Below, in pieces: positions 47,013 through 55,552 of a stretch of 64,000 nt of DNA. The notes beneath the pieces are model-generated. The model ran no database searches. It saw only the letters and a program-made list of their open reading frames with translations, and was not told where the DNA came from. The first letter of the stretch is position 1; the number at the start of each line of letters is the position of its first letter. Source of the DNA: Nitrosospira sp. Nsp14 (lineage in GTDB: Bacteria; Pseudomonadota; Gammaproteobacteria; Burkholderiales; Nitrosomonadaceae); NCBI RefSeq assembly GCF_900113575.1, contig NZ_FOPV01000003.1, positions 124,001 through 188,000 of the forward strand, given 5' to 3'. The translations under genes and the position numbers were made by a program.

Positions 47013-47029
47013 AAGTAGCTGATCGTTGC

Positions 47030-50000
47030 TCAGGCATCGAGCATCATCAAGGTCGCGTTGCCGCCGGCAGCCGTCGTATTCACTGTCACGACGCGCTCTA
47101 CGGTCAAACGGTACAGCGGGAAATTTCTCTCGTCCGACAAGATCAGCGGCACCAGCGCTCCGTCACGCGCGGCAAGTTCATTTCGCAACCTGTGTGCGTC
47201 CTCGGATGGACCGGAATGAAGCACCGCGGCCAGGGTGACCATAGTGGCCAAGGGCGCGCGGATCCAGTCCGGATCGATCCGAATCTGTTCGCGCACCGCC
47301 AGGGGCAGCGTATCCAGCAGGGTAGCGGTCCACGATCCGCCGGCAAGTACAACACGATTGCCGGTCGCAAGCAGCGCCGCAACCTGCCGAAGCTGCGCGG
47401 CCTCATCGTTGGCGACGCAGACAACTTTGCCCCGTGGCGCGAACTTGAGTGTATTACTCTCCCCCGTCGGTCCCTGCAAGGGGATGCTGTGCACCAGCGG
47501 CGTGCGATCGGCATACTCCATGCAAAGTTCGGCGAGTGCGCCGCGGCCGTTCTGCTGCGCCCATTCCGCAAGCGCTTGCAAGGGAGCCGGGGTAGCGTTC
47601 ACCTTCACCCGCCGGCCGCCGATAAGCGCCAAAGACAACGGCGCCTGCCTCAGCAGACGGTACAGGTAAAGGGGCCCGCCGGCCTTGGGCCCAGTGCCGG
47701 ACTTGCCTTCGCCGCCGAAGGGCTGCACGCCTACCACCGCCCCGACCATGCTGCGGTTTACGTAGATATTTCCAACATGCGTGTGCGCGGCAACAAAATC
47801 GATGGTTTCGTCGATCCGACTATGAATACCGAGCGTGAGCCCGTAGCCAGTCGCGTTGATACGTCGGACCAGACCGTCCAGTTGACCATGCCTGAAACGT
47901 ACAACATGAAGTATCGGCCCGAACACTTCGCGTTCCAGTTCCGAGATATCGTCGATCTCAATCAGCGTTGGCGGTAAGAAAGTACCGGTGTTGCAATTCT
48001 CCGGCAGCGGCAACTGGAAGATCTCGTGACCTGCCGCGCGCATTTTGTCGATGTGCACAAGCAGCGTGTCACGCGCCTGGGCGTCGATAAGTGGACCAAT
48101 ATCGGTGTCAAGGCGGGCTGGATCACCCAGCACGAGTTCCCGCATGGCATCCTTCAGCATCTGCAACAGGCTGTCGGCAATGTCTTCCTGCAGGCACAGC
48201 ATGCGTAACGACGAGCAGCGCTGGCCGGCGCTGTCGAACGCAGACACCAGCACGTCCTGCACCACCTGCTCCGGCCGCGCTGACGAATCGACCACCATTG
48301 CGTTTTGGCCGCCGGTCTCGCCAATCAGGGGAATCTCCTCGCCACGCGAGCGCTGGGCGAGCGATCGATGGATGAGCTGTGCAACCTCGGTGGACCCGGT
48401 AAAGATCACCCCGCGCACCCTCGCGTCGCCGATGAGCTGTGTGCCCACCGTTTCCCCACCCCCTGGCAGAAGTTGCAATGCCGCGCGCGGGATACCGGCC
48501 TCGTGCAGCAACTTTACCGCAGCTGCCGCGATCAGCGGGGTTTGCTCGGCTGGTTTTGCAAGCACGGTGTTGCCTGCGGCAAGCGCGGCGCTCACCTCAC
48601 CCATGAAAATCGAGAGCGGAAAATTCCAGGGGCTGATGCAGACCACCGGCCCAAGCGGCTCGGCCTGGTCAACATTTTCAAACCGGTTTCGCATCTGCTG
48701 CGCATAATAACGGCAGAAGTCCGCCGACTCGCGCACCTCGGCAATTGCATTCGGAAGGGACTTTCCCGCCTCTCGCACGGCAAGACTGATCAACACGGCG
48801 CAGTGTGCCTCTAGCAGATCTGCCGCCCGCTCAAGCAGGGATGCGCGAAAATCCGGAGCTGTTGCTCCCCACTGTGGCGCAAATGCCTCTGCCGCCGCCA
48901 GCGCCGCCTCCACCTCACCCGGGCTCGCCTCGATCACCGCGCCTACCCGGTCGACCTGATTGGCGGGGTTGACGACGGACAACTGCTCGCGGTCTGAAAC
49001 CCTAACACCGTCGCAATTGCTGTCTGCGAGCATCGGCGCCGCTCGCCACTGCTGTGCCTGCAACACAGCCAATTCGGACGCGAGCAGGGAAAGCGCGTGC
49101 TCGTCGCTCAAATCGATGCCGGATGAATTTCTGCGTTCGGCGCCGTACAGGTCGCGCGGCAGGGGAATGGCTGGATGGGGATGAATGCCCTCTTGCTCGA
49201 TCCGGGTAATTGGATCAGCCGCCAAGTCGTCCATGCTTACATTCTCGTCCACCAGCTGGCTTATGAACGACGAGTTTGCGCCGTTTTCGAGCAGGCGCCT
49301 TACCAGGTAGGCAAGCAGCGTCTTGTGACTGCCCACGGGCGCATAGATGCGGCACGGCTTGTCGTGTTGATCCACGCCGACCACCTCGTCATACAACCTC
49401 TCACCCATGCCATGCAGGCACTGGAATTCATAGTCGTGGTTGCCTGCATCCTGCGCCATTTGGTAAACCGCCGAAAGCGTTTGGGCGTTGTGCGTCGCAA
49501 ACTGAGGGTAGACCGCATCCGGCGCGCCCAGTAATTTCTGTGCGCATGCCAGGTACACGGCGTCGGTGTGTATCTTGCGCGTATAAACTGGATAGCCTTC
49601 CAATCCTTCCACCTGCGCGCGCTTGATTTCCGCGTCCCAGTAGGCGCCCTTGACCAGCCGCACCATGATCCTGTGGTTGCTGCGGTGCCCGAGATCAACT
49701 ATCCAGTCGATCACAAATGGGCAGCGTTTCTGATAGGCCTGAACGACGAATCCAATGCCATTCCATCCAGCAAGCTCCGGATCGCGCGCGAGCGCTTCCA
49801 GTAAATCAAGCGAGAGGTCCAGGCGGTCCGCTTCCTCGGCATCGATGTTCAGCCCGATATCATAGCGCTTCGCCAGCAGCGCCAGCGACTTCAGCCGCGG
49901 CAGAAGCTCGGTCATCACCCGCTCGCGCTGGGAGCGCCCGTAGCGGGGATGCAATGCCGAAAGCTTGACCGAGATCCCGGGCCCTATATAGACACCCCGT

Positions 50001-50716
50001 CCGCCGCTCACCTTGCCGATCGCGTGGATCGCACCTTCGTAGGAGGCGTAATAGCGGGCGGCCTCGGCCGCGGTCAGGGCGGCTTCGCCCAGCATGTCAT
50101 ACGAATAACGGTAACCGCGTGCCTCGCGCTCGGGGCTGCGCTCGAGCGCTTCCGTGATGGTTTCCCCGGCTATAAACTGCTGCCCCAGCATGCGCATGGC
50201 AAGGTCTACGGCCTTGCGGATCAAAGGTTCTCCACCTTTTTCGATCAGGCGCGCCAGCGCTGCCGTCAACCCGCTTTCGGCATGGGTCGACACCAGCTTG
50301 CCCGTGATCAGCAGGCCCCACGCAGCCGCATTCACAAACACCGACGGGCTGTGTCCGAGGTGAGCGCCCCAGTCGCCTTTACTGATTTTGTCGCGGATCA
50401 GCTTGTCGGCGGTTTCCGGGTCCGGAATGCGCAGCAGCGCCTCGGCCAGGCACATAAGCGCGATACCCTCCTGGCTGGACAGGGAAAATTCGTGCAACAA
50501 CGCATCGACGCCGAAGGATCGCGTGTGCTTCCCACGCACGGCGCCGATCAGGTTGCGCGCGTGCGCCTGTGCCTGGCAGCGGCTCGCCAGCGGCCAATGC
50601 ATCCGCGTCATCAGTTCGCCCACGCTTTGCGCCTCATCCTGCCGGTACGCGGCAGTGATCGCAGCACGCAGAGGCGGCTGTGTAGCAAAGAGCTCGGATT
50701 GAAGAGCAACAATCAT
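47030..50716 (-). CDS. putA: Bifunctional proline dehydrogenase / L-glutamate-gamma-semialdehyde dehydrogenase PutA
   Basis: Converts proline to glutamate in two steps (1228 aa). Domains: N-terminal helical arm (about 1-130), FAD-dependent PRODH barrel (about 150-475; GVYIGPGISVKLSALHPRYG, RLVKGAYWDAEIKRAQVEGL, ATHNAQTLSAV), then the aldehyde dehydrogenase (about 560-1030; ETGGQNAMVVDSS, catalytic Cys in AGQRCSSLRML, VGAVVGVQPFGGEGKSGTGP) and a C-terminal ALDH-like domain. There is no N-terminal ribbon-helix-helix, so this is not the self-repressing kind found in E. coli. An 8-bp hairpin (50727-50746) lies just upstream of the start. Confidence 0.95.
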   Translation of the reverse strand: MIVALQSELFATQPPLRAAITAAYRQDEAQSVGELMTRMHWPLASRCQAQAHARNLIGAVRGKHTRSFGVDALLHEFSLSSQEGIALMCLAEALLRIPDPETADKLIRDKISKGDWGAHLGHSPSVFVNAAAWGLLITGKLVSTHAESGLTAALARLIEKGGEPLIRKAVDLAMRMLGQQFIAGETITEALERSPEREARGYRYSYDMLGEAALTAAEAARYYASYEGAIHAIGKVSGGRGVYIGPGISVKLSALHPRYGRSQRERVMTELLPRLKSLALLAKRYDIGLNIDAEEADRLDLSLDLLEALARDPELAGWNGIGFVVQAYQKRCPFVIDWIVDLGHRSNHRIMVRLVKGAYWDAEIKRAQVEGLEGYPVYTRKIHTDAVYLACAQKLLGAPDAVYPQFATHNAQTLSAVYQMAQDAGNHDYEFQCLHGMGERLYDEVVGVDQHDKPCRIYAPVGSHKTLLAYLVRRLLENGANSSFISQLVDENVSMDDLAADPITRIEQEGIHPHPAIPLPRDLYGAERRNSSGIDLSDEHALSLLASELAVLQAQQWRAAPMLADSNCDGVRVSDREQLSVVNPANQVDRVGAVIEASPGEVEAALAAAEAFAPQWGATAPDFRASLLERAADLLEAHCAVLISLAVREAGKSLPNAIAEVRESADFCRYYAQQMRNRFENVDQAEPLGPVVCISPWNFPLSIFMGEVSAALAAGNTVLAKPAEQTPLIAAAAVKLLHEAGIPRAALQLLPGGGETVGTQLIGDARVRGVIFTGSTEVAQLIHRSLAQRSRGEEIPLIGETGGQNAMVVDSSARPEQVVQDVLVSAFDSAGQRCSSLRMLCLQEDIADSLLQMLKDAMRELVLGDPARLDTDIGPLIDAQARDTLLVHIDKMRAAGHEIFQLPLPENCNTGTFLPPTLIEIDDISELEREVFGPILHVVRFRHGQLDGLVRRINATGYGLTLGIHSRIDETIDFVAAHTHVGNIYVNRSMVGAVVGVQPFGGEGKSGTGPKAGGPLYLYRLLRQAPLSLALIGGRRVKVNATPAPLQALAEWAQQNGRGALAELCMEYADRTPLVHSIPLQGPTGESNTLKFAPRGKVVCVANDEAAQLRQVAALLATGNRVVLAGGSWTATLLDTLPLAVREQIRIDPDWIRAPLATMVTLAAVLHSGPSEDAHRLRNELAARDGALVPLILSDERNFPLYRLTVERVVTVNTTAAGGNATLMMLDA

Positions 50717-50726
50717 GTGAAAGTCG

Positions 50727-50746
50727 GCGGCTGCTCTCGCAGCCGC
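50727..50746 (-). promoter_or_regulatory. Hairpin in the putA 5' untranslated region
   Basis: GCGGCTGC, loop TCTC, GCAGCCGC: a perfect 8-bp stem, 10 bases upstream of the putA ATG, where the ribosome binding site would be expected and no clear Shine-Dalgarno is seen. Could influence translation or be an inverted-repeat operator; no direct evidence. Confidence 0.5.
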
Positions 50747-50986
50747 AGATCGTTCGTCATCAGGGAAGTTTGAAGCATGCGTTGCAGGTTAGTTCAGCCG
50801 CCGGCCCCTTTTTCACGCTCGCGGCAACCAGCGAATCCAAACTCCGGCCTCCAGGCATAGTGCGACGCCCTCCTCATCCACATAAATGTCGCACGACTGT
50901 AATACGCAGGTCATAGACAGGTAACAGGAAGGTCCTAGAATCCTTCTTGGCGATGGGAAATGTAACCAAATCAATAGAGGTGAAAA

Positions 50987-51325
50987 ATGACTTACGAGAA
51001 TGATGCGTGGGACCTGTCAGAGGAAGAAAAGGAATTAAGAGACGAGATCAGAGCAACAGCGGATGAAGCCGGGAACGAGGACGATGAGGAAGCGTTCCGG
51101 AAAATAATCGATGCGGTCGAGAACCATGACGGCGACATCAACCTGCTATATTCCGGCACCGGAATGTATTTGCTTGGCATGACATTCGGGTGGACAGCAC
51201 TTCGTGTCGTCCACACCAGGAAAGCCGTCCTCAACTACAAAGAAGTTCTCGGCATCACAACGCACTCGCTCACGTTTCCCCACGGCGGCTCGTTTCCCCA
51301 CGGCGCCTATAAGGCCGCCGCATAA
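50987..51325 (+). CDS. Small acidic hypothetical protein
   Basis: 112 aa. N-terminal half very acidic (LSEEEKELRDEIRATADEAG; NEDDEEAFRKIIDAVENHDG); middle hydrophobic stretch (LLYSGTGMYLLGMTFGWTAL) may be one membrane helix. The last 20 residues come from a short tandem DNA repeat (GTTTCCCCACGGCG, near 51274-51304) encoding TFPHGG SFPHGA. A GAGGTG ribosome site sits 6 bases before the ATG, which supports expression. No family recognised. Confidence 0.55.
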   Translation: MTYENDAWDLSEEEKELRDEIRATADEAGNEDDEEAFRKIIDAVENHDGDINLLYSGTGMYLLGMTFGWTALRVVHTRKAVLNYKEVLGITTHSLTFPHGGSFPHGAYKAAA

Positions 51326-51709
51326 TTCCAGCCCCAGCTCCCTGGGGTTTGGGCCGTTTGAGAATACTGAGCCATACCGAGCCCATACCGAGCCCCGGCC
51401 ATCATCGCGCAAAAGATGGGGCGGCGCAGGACCGACGTCGCCTCCACTGTCATGCCGGGCGGAGCATTGCTGTCGCCCGGAATACATTTATACCACCTCA
51501 TTTGTACCATATCCCATTCTGAAATACTGAACAAAACCAGATTTTCCCCCCTTTTCCGGCTCAAACCCAGCTCAAGCAGTGGTACACTTGTACTGCTGTG
51601 CTGAACTGGAGCTTGCACAGCTTCTTGTAATTTCCCTCGCAGTACGAGCGTCTGTTGCACAGCGCTCATTCTTTTAACTTCGCACGTCGAAATAAACTGG
51701 AGCTTGCTT
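51326..51709. other. Intergenic stretch upstream of the CAP-RTX gene
   Basis: 384 bases with no convincing gene. A minus-strand open frame (51723-51307) lacks any recognisable domain. A GAGCC(C)ATACC tandem repeat occurs at about 51371-51392. The AT-richer part (51505-51550) may hold the promoter of the secreted CAP-RTX gene. Confidence 0.45.
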
Positions 51710-53071
51710 ATGTCCCAAGTCAACGCCTATGAGCAGTACATGCTCGAACTCATCAACGCGGAACGCGCCAAGGTTGGCGCCCAGCCTCTTGCCTCTGATG
51801 GCGATCTCAATGAGTCGGCTGAAAACCATAGTGCCTGGATGATCTCGACAGACACTTTCTCCCACACCGGCGCCGGCGGGTCGAATCCTGGCGCCCGCAT
51901 GGAGGCCGCGGGCTACAACTTCACCGGCTCCTATGGCTGGGCCGAAAACATCGCCTGGATGAGCACCCGCTCCCCCGCAGGGCTGCAAAACGAAGTGGAG
52001 CAACTACACACCAACCTGATGAACTCCAGCGGCCACCGCGCAAACCTGTTGAATGACAGCTACCGCGAAATCGGAGTCGGGCTGGAAGTTGGCCAGTACC
52101 GTACCTACGAGGGCGCATTCGTCACGCAAAACTTCGCCCGTAGCGGATCCAATTCCTTCGTAACCGGCGTCGCCATCGGCGATGCGGACGGCGACAAGCG
52201 GTATGACATTGGTGAAGGCATGGGTGGCATCACTGTCAGCGCCAAAAACAATGCGACCAACACCGTCACGACCACTTCTACAAATGGCGCCGGGGGCTTC
52301 GAACTGTCGCTCGCCAGCGGAAACTACACGATCAATTTTTCCGGCAGCGGAATTGCCGCCACAACCAAGCAGGTCAATCTTGGCAGCAAGAATATAAAGC
52401 TTGACCTGATCAATCCCTCCAGCGGCGGCGGCGCGCCGACGGTTCCGGACGAACCAACGACGCCAACCACACCCACCACGCCGACTACCCCGACCATTCC
52501 AACAACCCCAACCACTCCCGTCCCCGGCACCATTTCCGGGACAGCACGATCCGAGAGCCTGTACGGAACTTCAGGCGATGATGTGATTTTGGGGCTCGAT
52601 GGCAGGGACAGGCTGTATGGCAGCGCCGGCAACGATAAGCTCGATGGCGGTAACGGCTCCGACCGGCTATACGGCGGTTCCGGCAACGATAGTGTCAACG
52701 GTGGCAGCGGCAACGATACCCTGGCGGGTAACAAGGGAACAGACACCTTGACCGGTGGAACAGGTGAAGATGCGTTTGTGTTTAATACCTCCTTCGCGGG
52801 CGCGATTGACAGTATTACCGACTTCTCGTCGGCAGACGACACGATCTACCTCGAGAACCGTATCTTTACCGGTCTTAGCAGCGGCGACCTGAATGCATCA
52901 GCGTTTTACATTGGCGCTGAAGCGCACGACGCCACAGACCGGATAATATACAACGCGGATACCGGCGGACTGTATTACGATGCCGACGGCACAGGTAGCG
53001 CGAATGCCCAACAGTTCGCGCAATTGACGGCTGAAATTAATCTCAGCAACGCAGATATCTATGTAATCTGA
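51710..53071 (+). CDS. Secreted CAP-domain protein with RTX calcium-binding repeats
   Basis: 453 aa, no signal peptide. Residues 1-about 145: CAP/SCP-like domain (YEQYMLELINAERAKVGAQP; ENHSAWMISTDTFSHTG; NSSGHRANLLNDSYREIGVG). Residues about 150-230: SdrD-B-like beta domain (AIGDADGDKRYDIGEGMGGI). Then a Pro-Thr linker (PTTPTTPTTPTTP type) and RTX nonapeptides (SAGNDKLDGGNGSDRLYGGS GNDSVNGGS), ending in the hydrophobic beta-roll tail LNASAFYIGAEAHDATDRII and a terminal NADIYVI. This is a type I secretion substrate; no ABC/MFP/TolC secretion genes lie nearby. The ATG at 51710 is used. A terminator follows at 53206. Confidence 0.9.
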   Translation: MSQVNAYEQYMLELINAERAKVGAQPLASDGDLNESAENHSAWMISTDTFSHTGAGGSNPGARMEAAGYNFTGSYGWAENIAWMSTRSPAGLQNEVEQLHTNLMNSSGHRANLLNDSYREIGVGLEVGQYRTYEGAFVTQNFARSGSNSFVTGVAIGDADGDKRYDIGEGMGGITVSAKNNATNTVTTTSTNGAGGFELSLASGNYTINFSGSGIAATTKQVNLGSKNIKLDLINPSSGGGAPTVPDEPTTPTTPTTPTTPTIPTTPTTPVPGTISGTARSESLYGTSGDDVILGLDGRDRLYGSAGNDKLDGGNGSDRLYGGSGNDSVNGGSGNDTLAGNKGTDTLTGGTGEDAFVFNTSFAGAIDSITDFSSADDTIYLENRIFTGLSSGDLNASAFYIGAEAHDATDRIIYNADTGGLYYDADGTGSANAQQFAQLTAEINLSNADIYVI

Positions 53072-53205
53072 TCAAGCGGGAACCGGGGTTGGAGCAGTTC
53101 ACGCCTCGGCTCCCCGCGACAATACCCCCGCAGTCTGATAGGCGGTGAATCTCAACGGCTGAGGCGAGATGGAGTTTTCTCCTCCACCCCGGCTATTCCA
53201 AATTT

Positions 53206-53231
53206 AAAAACCACCTTCGGGTGGCTTTTTT
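53206..53231. terminator. Terminator downstream of the CAP-RTX gene
   Basis: AAAAA-CCACC-TTCG-GGTGG-C-TTTTTT. A-tract and T-tract on either side make it functional in both directions. A sibling hairpin occurs at 54411, reflecting the duplication. Confidence 0.82.
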
Positions 53232-53281
53232 CACTCGTAAACCCTGAATGATTACTTGCCGTAAGACTTGAGACTTGAAAT

Positions 53282-53551
53282 CGTTTTTGCTGTGGCCGCA
53301 ACCAAGCTCACAGATCGTGGTCATCGGCGAGTCTGATCAGAATTTCCGCCAAATCCTCCCGCTGCCGCCATGCAAATATATTCCACCTTTCCGGAGCGTC
53401 CTGGATGAATGATAGTAGCGATAACGGAAGAAGGCGGTATCAGTGATCACAAGAGGCCAAGTAGCCGCTACGCCACAAGCTGAGGTGATCGCCCCAGCTC
53501 ACGCCGGGCAGCCGTGCCTTTCACAGGAAAATCGGCGCTTGTCGTGGAGGC
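53282..53551 (-). pseudogene. M28 peptidase C-terminal remnant
   Basis: On the minus strand this region resembles the 3' end of the intact M28 peptidase gene (54716-54427), covering the part that encodes GVSWSDHLSFWRSGYPALMI through the C-terminus. Differences include a missing stretch near 53510-53520, relative to the intact gene, and frame-disrupting changes, so it cannot encode a protein. Nothing upstream resembles the rest of the gene. Confidence 0.75.
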
Positions 53552-53641
53552 AGCTCATGCTGCCATTTATCTATTCGATGCGGAGCTTCTCTCGAATAAA
53601 GCCAAGCTCGGCTGCCTCGACCCGATCAAATCTTTCCACTA

Positions 53642-53908
53642 TTAATACTTCAAGTCCCTCGCTTTCTCGCGGGCATCCTGCTTAGTGTCTCGCTTGTCCT
53701 GTCGGCATTCCGCCCGGGTCTTCTCTTCTCCCGCACGACATTCAGCCTTGGTCTCTCTTCCCTCCTGGCGCGCGTCCTGCTTTATGTCCCGCCCTTCGCG
53801 GCGTTGTTCGCCTTGTTCTAATGCGTAGCTCGTTACAGGTGTTATCAACAATCCCATTGCGATGGCCAAGCTCGATACCACAACCTGAAAACCGGTTTTA
53901 CGATTCAT
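53642..53908 (-). CDS. Small exported highly charged protein
   Basis: 88 aa. Signal peptide at residues 1-29 (FQVVVSSLAIAMGLLITPVT ending SYALEQ). Mature part is a charged helix of repeats such as REGRDIKQDARQEGRETKAE, CRAGEEKTRAECRQDKRDTK, QDAREKARDLKY, with two Cys. The longer frame from 53968 is rejected because AAGGAG precedes the ATG at 53908. Sequence style is typical of small periplasmic proteins in environmental betaproteobacteria; family unknown. Confidence 0.68.
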   Translation of the reverse strand: MNRKTGFQVVVSSLAIAMGLLITPVTSYALEQGEQRREGRDIKQDARQEGRETKAECRAGEEKTRAECRQDKRDTKQDAREKARDLKY

Positions 53909-53994
53909 GTTCTTGCTCCTTGATATGAGATCTACTTCACGTTTACTGTCCAGACAAGCCCGCAACAACAGCTATGCCGGACCCCGACTCAAAG

Positions 53995-54036
53995 TCTTCA
54001 GCAAAACATCTTCAGCAAAACATCTTCAGCAAAACA
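53995..54036. repeat. Three perfect tandem copies of a 14-mer
   Basis: TCTTCAGCAAAACA occurs at 53995-54008, 54009-54022 and 54023-54036. It lies upstream of the small charged protein gene and next to the transposase fossil. Likely slippage; no coding content. Confidence 0.95.
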
Positions 54037-54092
54037 CTACTGAACCTCCATCCTGTTTATTCAGTATAGTACACAGAAAAAATAAACACTCT

Positions 54093-54303
54093 TTTTGCTG
54101 GTAGAAGCGGCCGATAAGCATGGCCTAGACATTCATGGGTACGTCTGGATGGCTAACCATATACGTCTATTGGCATCGCCCCAATTCCACAAGAGCAACA
54201 GCAAAGTCTTACAGTCGGTCGGGAGACACCACGTGCAGTACTTCGATTTCAACTATAGACGCACGGCACCCTATGGGGAGGACGTTACAGGGCGACCATC
54301 TAG
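54093..54303 (+). pseudogene. REP-associated tyrosine transposase (IS200-like) fossil
   Basis: Translation LVEAADKHGLDIHGYVWMAN then HIRLLASPQFHKSNSKVLQS and VGRHHVQYFDFNYRRT follows the TnpA_REP/RAYT pattern (HGYVLMPNHVHLL ... SLGRRYVQYFNxxYRRTGTLWEGRYR). The second His of the HUH metal motif is Arg (NHIRLL). After RRT the frame slips by one base; in the next frame it reads LWGGRYRATI and stops at 54303. N- and C-terminal parts are absent. It shares the neighbourhood with decayed peptidase DNA, suggesting mobile-element activity here in the past. Confidence 0.72.
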
Positions 54304-54410
54304 GCCTCGGCTTCCCTGCGACATCACCACAAGTAGCCTCTCAGCCGGTGCACCTCAACAGCTGGGGCGAGATGAAGCTTGCTCCTCCGCTCCGGCTATT
54401 CAAATTTAAA

Positions 54411-54432
54411 AACCACCCGCGGGTGTTTTTTT
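54411..54432 (-). terminator. Terminator downstream of the M28 peptidase gene
   Basis: On the minus strand AACACCCGCGGGTGGTTTTT gives a hairpin followed by T5, 22 bases beyond the peptidase stop. Paralogue of the hairpin at 53206. Confidence 0.75.
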
Positions 54433-54453
54433 GCTGTGGCGCTGCAATCAAGC

Positions 54454-55356
54454 TCACAGATTGTCATCATCGGCGAGCCTGATCAGCATTCTCGCCAGGC
54501 CCTCCACCACTGCCGCCATACGAGCATAGTCCAGCTTTCCCGGAGTGTCCTGGGACGAATGGTAGTGGCGATAACGGAAAAAAGCCGTGTCGGTGATCAT
54601 AAGGGCGGGGTAGCCACTACGCCAAAAGCTGAGGTGATCGCTCCAGCTCACGCCGGGCACCCAGCTGAAGGCAGCTGTGCCTTCCACGGGAAAATTGGTA
54701 CTCGTCTTGAAGGCGGCCAAGGCGCTGTTGAGCAGAGGGCGCGAGCGCAGGTTGGATACGAAGGCGATAAAATTTCCCTGGCTCGAACGACCGCGACCGA
54801 GAAAAGGCGGATACCGCTGGCTTCGCGGCTCATCGTTATAACATCCCAGCATTTCCAGGGAAAACATGGCGCGTATGTCCTCATTGCGCTGCCTTGCTGC
54901 CCGGGCATAAATCACACTACCCATTTTTCCCCAGTAGAAGAACGGTGCCTCCTCATTAACAAAAGCCACCAGGCGGATCGTGCGGCCGGGTCGGCAGACG
55001 TAGAGGCGACGGCCCAGTTCCAGCAGCGCGGCAACGCCGCTGGCGTTGTCGTCCGCGCCTGGGGAACCCCGCACTGTATCGTAATGTGCACCCATCAACA
55101 CCACCTGTCCAGGAAGGCGGGTACCGGGCAAAATAATGCTCAGGTTGGAACAGGGGACATCCATCACTTCATATGTCTGTGCTTCAACCACATACCCTTC
55201 CGCCTCCCAGCAGCTGCGGATATAGTCTCGCGCCTCCGCCAGCGATTGGGGCCGAAAGACATGACGCTCGCCAATCTCATGGGCCAGTTTGCGCACATGT
55301 GCTTCCAGGGCCGGGGCTGAGATGGGGGTAACGGCATCTTCATCACACGCAGACAT
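54454..55356 (-). CDS. M28 family zinc aminopeptidase-like protein
   Basis: Di-zinc peptidase (300 aa). Metal ligands: VVLMGAHYDTVRGSPGADDN (His, Asp), the catalytic base in FVNEEAPFF, and later residues in GTAAFSWVPGVSWSDHLSFW and YHSSQDTPGKLDY. No signal peptide, so cytoplasmic unless exported otherwise. The frame opens at 55416; the ATG at 55356 has the better ribosome site (AAAGGA), though the longer start (MTVQLVFQVPEAGG) cannot be excluded. It converges with nothing; its 3' end was duplicated and decayed at 53282-53551. Confidence 0.88.
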   Translation of the reverse strand: MSACDEDAVTPISAPALEAHVRKLAHEIGERHVFRPQSLAEARDYIRSCWEAEGYVVEAQTYEVMDVPCSNLSIILPGTRLPGQVVLMGAHYDTVRGSPGADDNASGVAALLELGRRLYVCRPGRTIRLVAFVNEEAPFFYWGKMGSVIYARAARQRNEDIRAMFSLEMLGCYNDEPRSQRYPPFLGRGRSSQGNFIAFVSNLRSRPLLNSALAAFKTSTNFPVEGTAAFSWVPGVSWSDHLSFWRSGYPALMITDTAFFRYRHYHSSQDTPGKLDYARMAAVVEGLARMLIRLADDDNL

Positions 55357-55552
55357 CAAAATTTCCTTTGGAAAACCGCCTGCCTCCGGCACTTGAAAGA
55401 CAAGCTGGACCGTCATACCTGTCGCTCATGCGAGGAGCCAGGAGGGTCCAGACACGACACCGAAAAAGCGAATCCCGCCTGAAGAACTAATATAGAAGAA
55501 CTTCCTTCATCCAGCCATTACCCTCTTCCAATACCGAGATACAGGAAAAAAG

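Larger units (their letters stand above)
53094..53551. repeat. Decayed copy of 54293-54716 (direct duplication)
   Basis: This segment, including a CCACC-TTCG-GGTGG terminator, matches 54293-54716 imperfectly along its length, with scattered base changes, a 45-base extra piece (about 53236-53280) and missing bases. The first part (53094-53235) corresponds to the terminator-bearing flank of the M28 peptidase gene; the second (53282-53551) to the peptidase 3' end. A tandem duplication about 1.2 kb apart that has since diverged. Confidence 0.8.

Noticed and set aside
51307-51723. Minus frame of 138 codons before the CAP-RTX gene
   Set aside because: Overlaps both neighbours' ends and includes a tandem repeat; no conserved content.
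54379-55320. Plus-strand 313-codon frame antisense to the M28 peptidase
   Set aside because: The minus strand carries all M28 metal motifs; this frame is a shadow. It was useful only for spotting the duplicated copy.
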